A stretch of 47,596 bases of DNA from Branchiostoma floridae (Eukaryota; Chordata; Leptocardii; Amphioxiformes; Branchiostomatidae), in assembly GCF_000003815.2 (NCBI RefSeq), contig NC_049985.1, forward strand, positions 18,629,610 through 18,677,205. The letters run 5' to 3'. The position numbers and the translations under genes are program-made. The notes beneath the pieces are model-generated. The model ran no database searches, was not told the origin of the DNA, and worked only from the letters and a program-made list of their open reading frames with translations. Below, in pieces: positions 11,128-20,055 of the stretch (position 1 is the stretch's first letter; each line of letters begins with the position of its first letter).

Positions 11128-11188
11128 ATGGGCGTTCTCACTGTCATCTTCCTTGGATGTGCGGCACTTCTTTCTGCTTCCAGTTCAG
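11128..11188 (+). CDS. Signal-peptide exon of secreted protein gene, truncated copy A
   Basis: ATG at 11128 opens 20 codons (MGVLTVIFLGCAALLSASSS) plus one base, then a GTTAGT donor. The hydrophobic core with small residues at the end is a typical signal peptide. Copy B (17478-17538) differs at two residues (Thr5 to Ala, Ser16 to Ala). Exon 2 of this copy probably lies in the N gap at 11453-11685: its 233 N equal the 233 bp between the flanking matches in copy B (17804-18036), which contain exon 2. Beyond 11740 the copy is replaced by foreign elements and exons 3 onward are missing. It is therefore either a dead partial duplicate or an alternative first exon for the downstream gene. Confidence 0.6.
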
Positions 11189-11452
11189 GTTAGTTTTAGA
11201 CCCATTTCTATCATTAAATTCTCCATTAAAGTGTTGAACATGTTACATGTTACACGATATAATAGGTACATGCATCGGTCATGACTAATCCAATAGCAGT
11301 TTGTAAAACCAAATTACATGTATGACGTTCTTGTTGAAAAGATTTCCAGGACAGCTTGTTGGCCACATTGTACGGCAATAAATGCAAATCAAGAAGATAT
11401 TCATTGTATCAATTGTAATGGAATGACACTGTTATAATGTATTGTATTCGCC

Positions 11453-11685
11453 NNNNNNNNNNNNNNNNNNNNNNNNNNNNNNNNNNNNNNNNNNNNNNNN
11501 NNNNNNNNNNNNNNNNNNNNNNNNNNNNNNNNNNNNNNNNNNNNNNNNNNNNNNNNNNNNNNNNNNNNNNNNNNNNNNNNNNNNNNNNNNNNNNNNNNNN
11601 NNNNNNNNNNNNNNNNNNNNNNNNNNNNNNNNNNNNNNNNNNNNNNNNNNNNNNNNNNNNNNNNNNNNNNNNNNNNNNNNNNNNN
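11453..11685. other. Assembly gap (233 N)
   Basis: The gap lies inside duplication copy A, and its length equals the matching interval 17804-18036 of copy B, including exon 2. Confidence 0.95.
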
Positions 11686-11740
11686 TATCGGTCATACTGC
11701 CTAGGGCTTTCATATATTTTTACCAGATTTTCATAATGCC

Positions 11741-11967
11741 CCCGTCACATTATCCACGATCTCCGGGCGTATTAATGGAAGATCGGCCATATTTAAGATC
11801 GACAGAGGGTTGCGCGTATTTTTCACATGAAAACTGTCCCTGTCACATATAAGCCATACTTTGTACCTTGTACAATTGTTGTGCAATAAAGTTATTATTA
11901 TAAGCGAGGCTCGGGTGATTGCCGCATACTCGTCGTCCGATCGATTTTCTCCAAATGTGACAGGGGT
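11741..11967. mobile_element. MITE-like element with CCCC(T)GTCACATT ends
   Basis: The left end reads CCCCCGTCACATT and the right end AATGTGACAGGGG, forming inverted ends about 225 bp apart. A further CCCTGTCACAT lies internally near 11834. There is no ORF. The element sits exactly where similarity between copies A and B stops. Confidence 0.5.
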
Positions 11968-12132
11968 ATGACCCGCCCCGAGGTGTATATGGTGTCATAA
12001 CGCCTCGTCCTTTGCTATAACCACCGAATAAAGCCATCTCGTTCGCTTCGCTCACTCGGTGGTTTTATTCGGTGGTTATAGCAAAGGACCAGGCGTTATG
12101 ACACCATGTACACAGAGGAACAGGCGGGTCAT
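11968..12132. repeat. Foldback element: ~70-bp inverted repeats with short loop
   Basis: The arm 11968-12035 is the reverse complement of 12061-12132 apart from a few mismatches and a short unpaired block. The matching cores are ATGGTGTCATAACGCCT and CCTTTGCTATAACCACC. The loop of about 25 nt contains the small palindrome GTTCGCTTCGC. A long perfect hairpin like this suggests a foldback transposon or MITE. Confidence 0.75.
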
Positions 12133-12452
12133 TAACGTTATTACCATATAGCCTACCCAAACTTGTAAACTCCTGTATGATGCATAGATGTCTTGGTACT
12201 ATACGTGTGAATTCCTTTGTCGAATGTCTGAAATTCACTTTTGTTCTTTGGTACATACATTTGTAAGAAGATTAAAGATTGCATTTTGAAACCAACATTT
12301 TCACAGAAAATATTCGAAACATTGGCTTTTGAACAACAAAAATCATTATCAATGTAAACAGAATGAGCCATTCTGTACTTATTCCCTCTGCTCTGTCATA
12401 TGTTTTGCTCCTTTTGATTGGCAAATGTCTGAATATGCCTTACTTGCGCTCC
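12133..12452. other. Unassigned spacer
   Basis: I see no exon or element with defined ends between the two foldback structures. Confidence 0.4.
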
Positions 12453-12572
12453 TTCTGATTGGTCAAAATGAATCGACAACGGCACTGGTGTCGATTTGCA
12501 TCGACACTGGTGCCGGTGTCGATGCAAATCGACACCGGTGCCGGTGTTGATTCATTATGACCAATCAGAGGA
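12453..12572. repeat. ~56-bp-arm palindrome centred on a CGACACC/GGTGTCG cluster
   Basis: The left arm (CTGATTGGTCAAAATGAATC…) and right arm (…GATTCATTATGACCAATCAG) pair almost base for base around a centre near 12512. Inside, TCGATTTGCATCGACA and its complement form nested smaller palindromes. No coding content is apparent. It is probably a foldback MITE. Confidence 0.75.
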
Positions 12573-12620
12573 GAGATACACACCTGCCTGGCCGGAAATA
12601 CTAGACGTACCAGCCGGCCG

Positions 12621-12720
12621 NNNNNNNNNNNNNNNNNNNNNNNNNNNNNNNNNNNNNNNNNNNNNNNNNNNNNNNNNNNNNNNNNNNNNNNNNNNNNNNN
12701 NNNNNNNNNNNNNNNNNNNN
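12621..12720. other. Assembly gap (100 N, unknown size)
   Basis: The gap hides the left boundary of duplication copy B. Confidence 0.95.
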
Positions 12721-14380
12721 TGTCTACAGCTGTGTAGGCCCTTTTTGTGTCAAGCGCGACGTGCTATTGGACACCTTCCAAAATTTGACCTAATCTTTGC
12801 AGCAAGTTTCTTTCGCCAGTCACAACGTGCGTTCTTCCCTCCCACACACCATGGAGGTACAGTCTGCCTTAAAAGGCAATATCTGGATGATTGGCAGCTG
12901 AGTTGAACGCGCAAGCGGCTATAAATTTTGAACCTCACTCCCTAAGCTCAGAGTGACTAGGTCTCTGAGAAAAGGGGAACTTAACTGGATTTCTCTTTTA
13001 GCGCCACAGGTTAGTAGTGACCGTTTTAAGTTTTCCTAAATATCTGAAATTATTTCTCTTACGTTAGTCCTATGCTTTATGTGTCTTATGATTTTGCAGC
13101 ATTGTGTCCTACACAGCATTATAGGAGAAGTGTTTAGGATTATCCCGAAGCCTTTCAACAGAATTTCTATGAGGTTATTCTTGAGTTACGGATTTGTTTC
13201 TGAGGCCGGACCCCACTTGCTTTGTTCTCCTACTACCATGACCACAACATGCTTTATAGAATTATCTAAAAAACTTCTCGGGACGGAAACGACTTTTAGG
13301 CTGCTTGACGATCGACGAGGTTGAAACGTTTGTAGGATCATTACCGGTGAAAGGCATGCCCGGACGTGGCATAGGATTAATACATTGTTGAACAGTACGT
13401 ATGATATATTTAACCGTCCGTAGTAAAATGTTTGTATGTGTTTGCCGAACCAGCTGCATATTTCACGTTTAATGTTCAATGTACAAAATAACCACGATTC
13501 ATCGGAAGGTATTGACTACTGACTATTTGTTACGTAACTTTATGGTTATGGGCATCGAAGCGAAGAGAGCGGCTAGCCGTTAGATCAGAGTTTTAAACCA
13601 TCGCATTTCTCACAATAAAACTTAACATTATTGTCGCCTGCCTTTACGACTCAATATGGAGCAAATCATAGACAACATTACTGGTCATTTGGTTTTTTCC
13701 ACAATTCTTGTAATGTTTTACGAAAAATATTGGTTGATGGCTCAGAAGATTATCATAGCCAATGGCGGGATTTTGCCTGTTGCCAAATTCGGTAACAAAC
13801 GTTACCACCATGAGTACGATGGTTGCCACGGTTATGTTATCCACGTATAAGACTAGAAATGACTGTTTTTGTGACGCTTTACAATTTTTCTGGCTTTTAG
13901 AGAAAGAAGAAAGGGTCACTGACTGCCATTTGTATCCCACCTTGCCAAACAAAACGTTGTACACAATTGTTGTAACAAACGTTACCATTGTTCGATGCTT
14001 TCTAAGCTTTCTGTCAGACCTGGTGTAAAATGCTGCCTACTTTTTTAAATGTCCCTAGGGACGTCCACGTAAATCTAAATGATGTAGCCAATGATTCGAA
14101 TTAATTCTAAGAAAAAAAGGGTAAAATTTATTGTTGTAACCAACGTTATTGGTAACTAATAGGTTGCCGTTTATTTTAACAAAAAATTGCCATTATGTAT
14201 ATTTCAATGAGAACGAGTGGAAAACAATAATTTTACTAATCTGTGGGTCAAATTGTTCCATTGGTGGGGAAAACATGAAACATTATCAAAATAGGCCTAG
14301 AGAAACACAAAGTCTTATGGAACAACTTTATTTAAAAAAAATGCTCAGCCATACTTCCTGGCGAGGGCTATCCCGCTAGA
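12721..14380. other. Copy B counterpart of the unassigned block 4021-5740
   Basis: No gene is recognised. The block contains the GGTAACAAACGTTACC motif at 13791-13806 and the same small open frames as copy A. A ~50-bp deletion relative to copy A lies near 14168. Confidence 0.45.
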
Positions 14381-14403
14381 TGGACAGACACACAAACAGC
14401 ACT

Positions 14404-14758
14404 CTAGGACACGCAGGTAACTTTGATAACCACTGAGACAAGCATACACTTGGCCCAGACTACTAGTATATCCGCCCAATTGAGCCTTCTCTTGAAGCCA
14501 CTTTGATATCGCCTTGTAAAGGCATCTAATTTGTCCCTGATGCGTTGTAAAATGACGGTAGACAGGATCTTACGTATACTGTTCAAGAGAACTATGTAGT
14601 TTGCAGGCGGTCATGGTGGCGTCTTTTAGTTTAGGTAAAGCAATAAGGGTTGCTTGTCCCATGGCTTCAATACGATGATGATGTTCAAAGGCAACGTTGT
14701 GATGGCAGCAATATATGGTACTTGATTTGCTTTGGGGCTGTAATCGTAGTGTTGACAT
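14404..14758 (-). pseudogene. Non-LTR reverse transcriptase fragment (copy B)
   Basis: This is the same fragment as 5761-6142. The minus-strand frames carry MGQATLIALPKLKDA and RKILSTVILQRIRDKLDAF then YQSGFKR, the conserved region before the reverse transcriptase palm. It is broken by a frame change between the two parts and has no catalytic residues. Confidence 0.65.
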
Positions 14759-14800
14759 AGAATTACAGCTGGTCGTCCACAGACACCCTAAGGTCTTTTT

Positions 14801-15532
14801 CTACTTAAGTTTGTTCCAATACCCTCTGGTTCCTTTTGCCCAAGTGAAGAACTTTACATTTCCCATCATTGGTAGTTGCACAGCTTGGAGATCATACTGG
14901 AGCGCTTCCTGATCTGTCTCACAAAGAATGGGTCTGTAAATCTTGCTGTTATGATCATCAAAGATTCTGACTGTACTGCTCAACACACCAGGGACGTCAT
15001 TCATGAAGACAGCAAACAACCCAAGTTAGGCCCAAGGGCACTTCCCTGGTGTATTCCACTCTTGACATCATGCTTAACAAGCAACCTCTGGTGAGGAACT
15101 GAGTCGAATGCCTTTCTACGGTCAAGTAGACACTATACACTGGTTCCTCCTCTAGAGGCATTGCAACAAGTCGTTTATGACTACAATTAATTGTGTGGTA
15201 CATGGTACAGGATCTTTTGTGGACAAACCCGTGCTGGGAATCCGTAAATAGCTCATTCACTATTTGATGGTTAACTAGTACATCCCTAATGACTACCATA
15301 TATATATAGTTTTCTGGGTCCTGTCTGCTTCCCTTCTTATGGATTGGGAATATGTTTTCCAGTCAGCTAGCAAGCATCCAGACTCAAGCGACTTCCTGAA
15401 AACAACTGTTACAGATAAACAGTATGTCAGTTCACTTGCAGGTTTCTTTAACAGCCTAGGCCTCGTGCTGAGTCGGGACTTTGTGTACCTCCAGGAGTTT
15501 TTGGGATTATATTTGAGATCCTTCACCAGCAT
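14801..15532 (-). pseudogene. Decayed CR1-group LINE reverse transcriptase (copy B)
   Basis: This is the counterpart of the split fragment in copy A. From 15532 downward the minus strand gives SRLSTRPRLLKKPASE, FRKSLESGCLLADWK, VNELFTDSQHGFVHKRSC, then FAVFMNDVPGVLSSTVRIF and CETDQEALQYDLQAV. The segments lie in different frames, and the F/YADD box is disrupted. The stretch 15811-16195 may be its upstream linker. The uninterrupted layout shows that the 1.37 kb in copy A is a later insertion. Confidence 0.75.
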
Positions 15533-15810
15533 GCGCTCATAATCTGCACAGCTGTCTTGTTAGGCTTGTAAGTTTCTTACAGCTGCATACCTTCAGAAAT
15601 CTGCAAGACTATCATTTTTTTTTTCATTTAGACCATACTCTCCTTTCCTTGTTCTTTAATTCCATTGCTTGTTTTTCAAGTATAGTTTATTTGGCCTCTG
15701 CACTACTCTAGTCTTAGATATAGAGTCATCTGCCACCCTATTAGGAATCTCGCAGAATTTTTCTTATGCTTCCAAAACCCCCATCTGACCTGTTTCTGTA
15801 TCCCAGTCAA

Positions 15811-16310
15811 TTACAACCAGGTCCTCTTTAGCCTTCTGGTAATTACCCTTGTTGTAGTTACGACTCGCCTCCGGTCTAGGAGGTTTCTCCTTCCTGCAGT
15901 TAATGACGAAGCCCTGTTTGAGTTAACTTTGTGCCCTTTCTTTGTGCCAAAAGTTTGTTTGTCCTGGTGTATTTCCATTGTTCCGTTACCCTTTTGCTGC
16001 CTTGAAGGTCGCTCATTTTCCTTCCCCAGACCTGTATTGTACTGTGCCCTTCTTCCCTGTCTGGTCGCCATCGGCATCCTGTTTCCTACTCCACCCGAAG
16101 CATCCTTCTTGACAGGGGAGTTTTTCTATGGGCTTTTCTGCCGGAGAAAACTGTATCCAAAACAAAAATGCAAGTGAATGGTGCGTCCAAACCACGAGGA
16201 ATTGGCGCTCAGGGCCACGCCGACGACCTCGCCTGGCCAGCCGTCAGAGAATTTGGAAACGAATTAAATCTATTTAAAAAAACTGACTAAAAACTACTCG
16301 TTAAAATTTT
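15811..16310. other. Possible upstream remnant of the CR1-group LINE; otherwise unassigned
   Basis: The minus-strand frame 16077-15811 (88 codons) is rich in Lys, Arg, Gln and Thr. The plus-strand frame 15929-16177 is hydrophobic. The matching frames in copy A (8510-8894) are nearly the same. I do not recognise either as a host protein. Confidence 0.35.
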
Positions 16311-16481
16311 CACTTCCTGCTATACATTTTGAAACCTAAGCACCCGAGAATGACCTGCTGGCGTTTCCTGACAGGCGAATTTGTAGAAAAAGCAATTTGT
16401 GGCCGCAAGAGTTACCTCGTGGTGAACAGTCAGGAAACCACCTAAATCTTAAAAAAAAACTGGAACTTTGTAAAAATGAAG

Positions 16482-17100
16482 CTAGTACTTCTCACTACTA
16501 CTGTCTTTATATCCAACACTGAAATCAATCTGTAGGGACTCACCCTTCTTAATTTCCGCACCTGTTCGACCTGTTTCGACCTTGTCACAAATCCACCATT
16601 TTATCTCCAGCGGTGACGTCAGGGCACACCACTTTTGCTGGAGGGAGTCCTTAGTATCAGAAAGTTCCCCCCCCCCCCGGTCTCTGTTGAGGGTAGGCAG
16701 GTGGTCTCTGATGTGCATTTTCTCCTTCACGCGTCTCGCAAAGAAATCCTGTTCTGTATCTAAGATTTTGACTTTTTCCAAAGAAAGAGAATGTCCTGGA
16801 GATTCTATAATGTTCTGACACTTCAGAGTAAACATAGCTTGCACGCCGATGGTCGAGAAACTTGGTTTTCAGTGTACGTTCTGTCGCACCGATATACGCT
16901 TCCTTACCTGCCTTTACTAGTTTGCCCTAGATGTGATGTGGACACCATGCACTCCACATCTACTTTATTTTGGTGTTTTGTCCCTGGGTGCCACTTTGAG
17001 TTTTTTAAGCGTCCGTGTTGGTTTGAAAATTTAGAGGGATAAGTCTCTGTAGTTTAATGTCAGTGTTGGATAAAAAGTGTAAACATTTTTCTATGATATA
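16482..17100 (-). pseudogene. Penelope-like element C-terminal (GIY-YIG) fragment, copy B
   Basis: A 120-codon minus-strand frame (16844-16482) includes SPGHSLSLEKVKILDTEQ, KEKMHIRDHLPTLNRDRG and a C-terminal extension with ALTSPLEIKWWICDKV. Upstream, in a second frame near 16950-16840, YIGATERTLKTRFL matches the YIG-side motif of the endonuclease. The GIY-YIG domain is split over two frames, so the element is inactive. The empty TTAA (16549-16552) used by the piggyBac-like element in copy A lies inside this fragment. Confidence 0.8.
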
Positions 17101-17427
17101 ATCTGTCGACACAGATGAACTTTCATGCTGATATAAATCACTATCATGTCTACTTCCATCTGGAATACCTACATCTACCATCAAAGTGGTGATCGACATC
17201 AATAAGGACAAAACGAGCTTCATTGCTTAGCATAAAAGACATGGGATCGTATCAAACTGTCAAAGATTGCTCACTGGTTGATGGCATCTTCAACGAGATT
17301 CTCGTTAAGGAATGTATGTGCGCGCTGGAAATTGTGAATTTGATAAAGACCAGGACAAAGAAATGTCAAAGTCAAAGGTTGTTCCCATGCATTAATAAGT
17401 GGGTTTCCAAAATGGTCCCATACTTCC

Positions 17428-17460
17428 TATATACGAATTGAAAGCTTGATCCTACTTCAG
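17428..17460 (+). promoter_or_regulatory. TATA core promoter of the secreted protein gene, copy B
   Basis: TATATAC at 17428-17434 is followed 31 bp later by an initiator-like TTCAGA (A at 17459). The predicted leader is about 19 nt before the ATG at 17478. Both elements are unchanged from copy A. Confidence 0.6.
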
Positions 17461-17477
17461 AGAGAAGACAACCCAAC

Positions 17478-19814
17478 ATGGGCGTTCTCGCTGTCATCTT
17501 CCTTGGATGTGCGGCACTTCTTGCTGCTTCAAGTTCAGGTCAGTTTTAGACCCATTTCAATCATTAAATTCCCCATTAAAGTGTTAAACATGTTACATGT
17601 TACACGAGATAATAGGTACATGCATCGGTCATGACTAATCCAATATCAGTTTGTAAAACCAAATTACATGTATGACGTTCTTGTTGAAAAGATTTCCAGG
17701 ACAACTTGTTGGCCACATTGTACGGCAATAAATGCAAATCAAGAAGATATTTCATTGTATCAATTGTAATGGAATGACACTGTTATAATGTATTGTATTC
17801 GCCATGTGGACGACGTAAAAATAAGCTCATAAATGGCTTAGAATAAGTATCATCTGTTCCAATTTTTCATCATCTACAACATGTCATTTACGACTAAATG
17901 TATGCCTAAGAACTTGTGATTTGATTTTCATCAAACGCCGTCCTTAAACTGTATTGTTTCAGCTGACAGTAACCAGACACAGACAGAAGTGGTCGACCAG
18001 GAGAACAGTCTTCTTCGGATCCTTGCAGGTAACTCATGTCGATCATTATGCCTAGGGCTTCTTTCATATATTTTTACAAGATTTTCATAATCAATAGTCA
18101 TTTAGGTCTGACTTGAATACGCCACCAGTCAACTATTAACCCTTGAAATACTACACGTACCATTTACTGTATTTCACATATAGCTGCAGTTGATGACAAG
18201 AAGGAACAACAAGGCGTTCCTGAGAGAGTGGAGGACATCAACTTTAACACTCCGACAAATACAGGAAGTAAGTCTGAGAAAATAGTTTTTGAATTGACCT
18301 TTTAAATTCGAATACTAAACATAGGATCCCCCTATAAGACATAATTAGATAAACAGCTTCTGATTGAATTTTAGGTTTGTAATGATTTTTCGTACTTTTT
18401 TAGATTTTTGGTATTGAATGTAGGGTACTTAAATGTATCAACATACTGTGATTCGTACTATTGTAGAAGGAGAAAATGCTCTTGACGGACTAACCAAGAA
18501 GCAAGGATGTGAAGGTCGCCAGGTACTTGAAAATGTCAATTACATTAAGAAATAGTCAAGAATTTCTATTTATGAATTTCTTTATTTACAAATTAATGCC
18601 GGTAGGCTAAGTACCTGTTCTATAGACCTATCATATGTTCTGCGCACATTTATGGGAGTTGACTTCTTTTTTTGAGGCAGTGGGTAATAAAAATCAGGAG
18701 AAACGAGACTGATGCACATGGCAGAAGAAACGTGGATCCTGCGAAAAAACTCCTGCAACAGACCTGTGTCAGCTTACAGATGTGCCCCATGTGGCAGAGA
18801 CTGTCTATTAATAAGGATTTTTATATGGTCAATATTGACCGAAGGAATCCATATACTGGGTAATAAGTCTTGTGATTTAAGTAGAAATGTTTGCTTCTTT
18901 GTTTGTAATGGATAAGCATCAAGCTTCCTGAAATGAAGTCGATTTATAAACTTTCCTCATTAATTATGCAAATTAGCTGTTGGTTTGCATAATACGTATT
19001 TTATTATGTAAGTCATCTCGTTGGCTATCGACATACCAAAAATCATGACGATCCGTCAACATGTCCTCGAGTTATTCTCGTCCAAAGTTTGGGAGGAAAT
19101 CGGCATTTGCAGGGGGTCCAAAAAAGCCGCTAGGGGGTCCAAACTCACAGCGCTTACTCAGTTGATAACAGCAGCTGCTATGGGTATGTATTTGAAATAA
19201 ATCGTGGATTACGAAATTGCTTTCCGAAACAACTCTGTTGCCTTATAGAAAGAAGACCAGTGGGGGTCATCTGATCATGACAACTGCATCTGTCAAGCGC
19301 CAGACCGTCTCTGCTATCATGTTGACTGTCTTCCTGGTTCTGAGATTGTCCGTGACTCCGATGGTATCTGGAGCTGTGATGTTACTTCCTACAAACGAGA
19401 CATTACAGGTACAATCATAGCATGATTTTATCTGTCAAATGCATTTGAACTTACTTATTCAGTAGGTAGTGTTTATGCTTTTTAGAGCTTATAAAAGACG
19501 AGGCATGAACATGAAACTCAGATGACCTTAATGGAATTTTATGTTTAGAAACAGTGGTAATTACACAAGGTCAATCGTATGGAGGTAGTTTCATTTCACA
19601 TTCAATTTAAAAGTTGCAATTTGGAAGAATCGAAACCGTTGCTTTGTGAATTTAGCGATATTGGACGACATTAAAAGTTTCTATATTCTTTTCTATATCA
19701 TTCTTATGTAGATACATTGAATACTTAATAACCATAAGTGAACAACAGGTAAAATAATTATTTCCAATCTGTTGTGTTTCAGGATCAGCGGTTGCGATGC
19801 ATGAGAGAATAAAG
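17478..19814 (+). CDS. Secreted Cys-rich/hevein-like protein gene, 5' exons (spliced)
   Basis: Exons with matching phases are: 17478-17538 (signal peptide, MGVLAVIFLGCAALL), 17963-18028, 18184-18267, 18467-18522, 19249-19408 and 19783-19814, each with AG/GT borders. Exons 2-4 encode a polar, acidic linker with an N-glycosylation sequon (NQT) and end in GCEGRQ. Exon 19249-19408 is Cys-rich (separate entry), and 19783-19814 adds SAVAMHERIK and ends in phase 0. A small further exon may lie in 18680-18860, which has several AG acceptors and a GGTAATAAG donor at 18858, but no frame there fits cleanly. I propose that the gene continues into 37921-42451. The family is not recognised. The start is chosen for its signal peptide and promoter spacing. 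Confidence 0.6.
18954..19175. repeat. Probable dispersed repeat inside an intron
   Basis: The stretch contains inverted TTATGCAAATTAGC/GGTTTGCATAAT words and a duplicated AGGGGGTCCAAA. It looks like a dispersed non-coding repeat. The call rests on word repetition only, and the ends are not defined. Confidence 0.35.
19249..19408 (+). CDS. Cys-rich exon of the secreted protein gene
   Basis: The 160-nt exon has a TTATAG acceptor and an ACAG/GTACAA donor. It begins KEDQWGSSDHDN and holds five cysteines in the pattern C-x-C-x6-C-x4-C-x15-C, ending SCDVTSYKRDIT. The phase (0 in, 1 out) joins exon 18467-18522 upstream and 19783-19814 downstream without a stop. Another open frame over the same bases is hydrophobic but runs into TAA in the next exon, so it is rejected. 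The odd cysteine count suggests a partner in a neighbouring or missed exon. Confidence 0.55.
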
Positions 19815-20055
19815 GTGATCGATTACCTACAGTTATTTTAGATATTCAATCTAAGACTTGCATTCTTGTTCGTTGGTCCATGTATTAAACGAAGAGTAAA
19901 ATGATAATAAAAAGGGCTTGTTACGCCAATCAATACAAAAATGCAACGTTTACTGCTAACGTAAAGCATAAAGATTACTATTCATGGAGCATTGAAGTCT
20001 GTAAGAAATATTAGGCTCGGGATATCATCAGTGACCTTTGAATCTTATAAAACTT

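Larger units (their letters stand above)
4021..11739. repeat. Segmental duplication, copy A
   Basis: This block matches 12721-18093 in direct orientation at high identity (about 97% by eye where both copies exist). The left limit is a minimum, because copy B begins at the edge of an N gap. The right limit is where copy A runs into a foreign element at 11740. Shared contents, in order, are: a non-coding block, two decayed LINE fragments on the minus strand, a Penelope-like fragment on the minus strand, and a TATA promoter with a signal-peptide exon on the plus strand. Copy A carries two extra insertions (6534-7902 and the element ending at 10195). The copies also differ by small indels: A has about 50 bp near 5480-5530 absent from B, and lacks 12 bp present in B near 15030. 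Confidence 0.92.
12721..18093. repeat. Segmental duplication, copy B
   Basis: This copy is collinear with 4021-11739. It lacks the 1.37-kb element and the piggyBac-like element, so it shows the pre-insertion state of both sites. Similarity ends near 18093, within the intron after exon 2, where copy A meets the MITE at 11741. Its promoter and exons 1-2 continue into exons 3 onward, so this is the copy joined to the rest of the gene. Confidence 0.92.

Noticed and set aside
18672-18863. Possible exon(s) with several cysteines and a GGTAATAAG donor
   Set aside because: No acceptor/donor pair keeps a frame that fits both neighbouring exons, so it is mentioned but not called.
19217-19420. Hydrophobic 67-codon frame (…MLTVFLVLRLSVTP…) resembling a membrane segment
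   Set aside because: It overlaps the Cys-rich exon in another frame, and its continuation into the next exon meets a stop at once.
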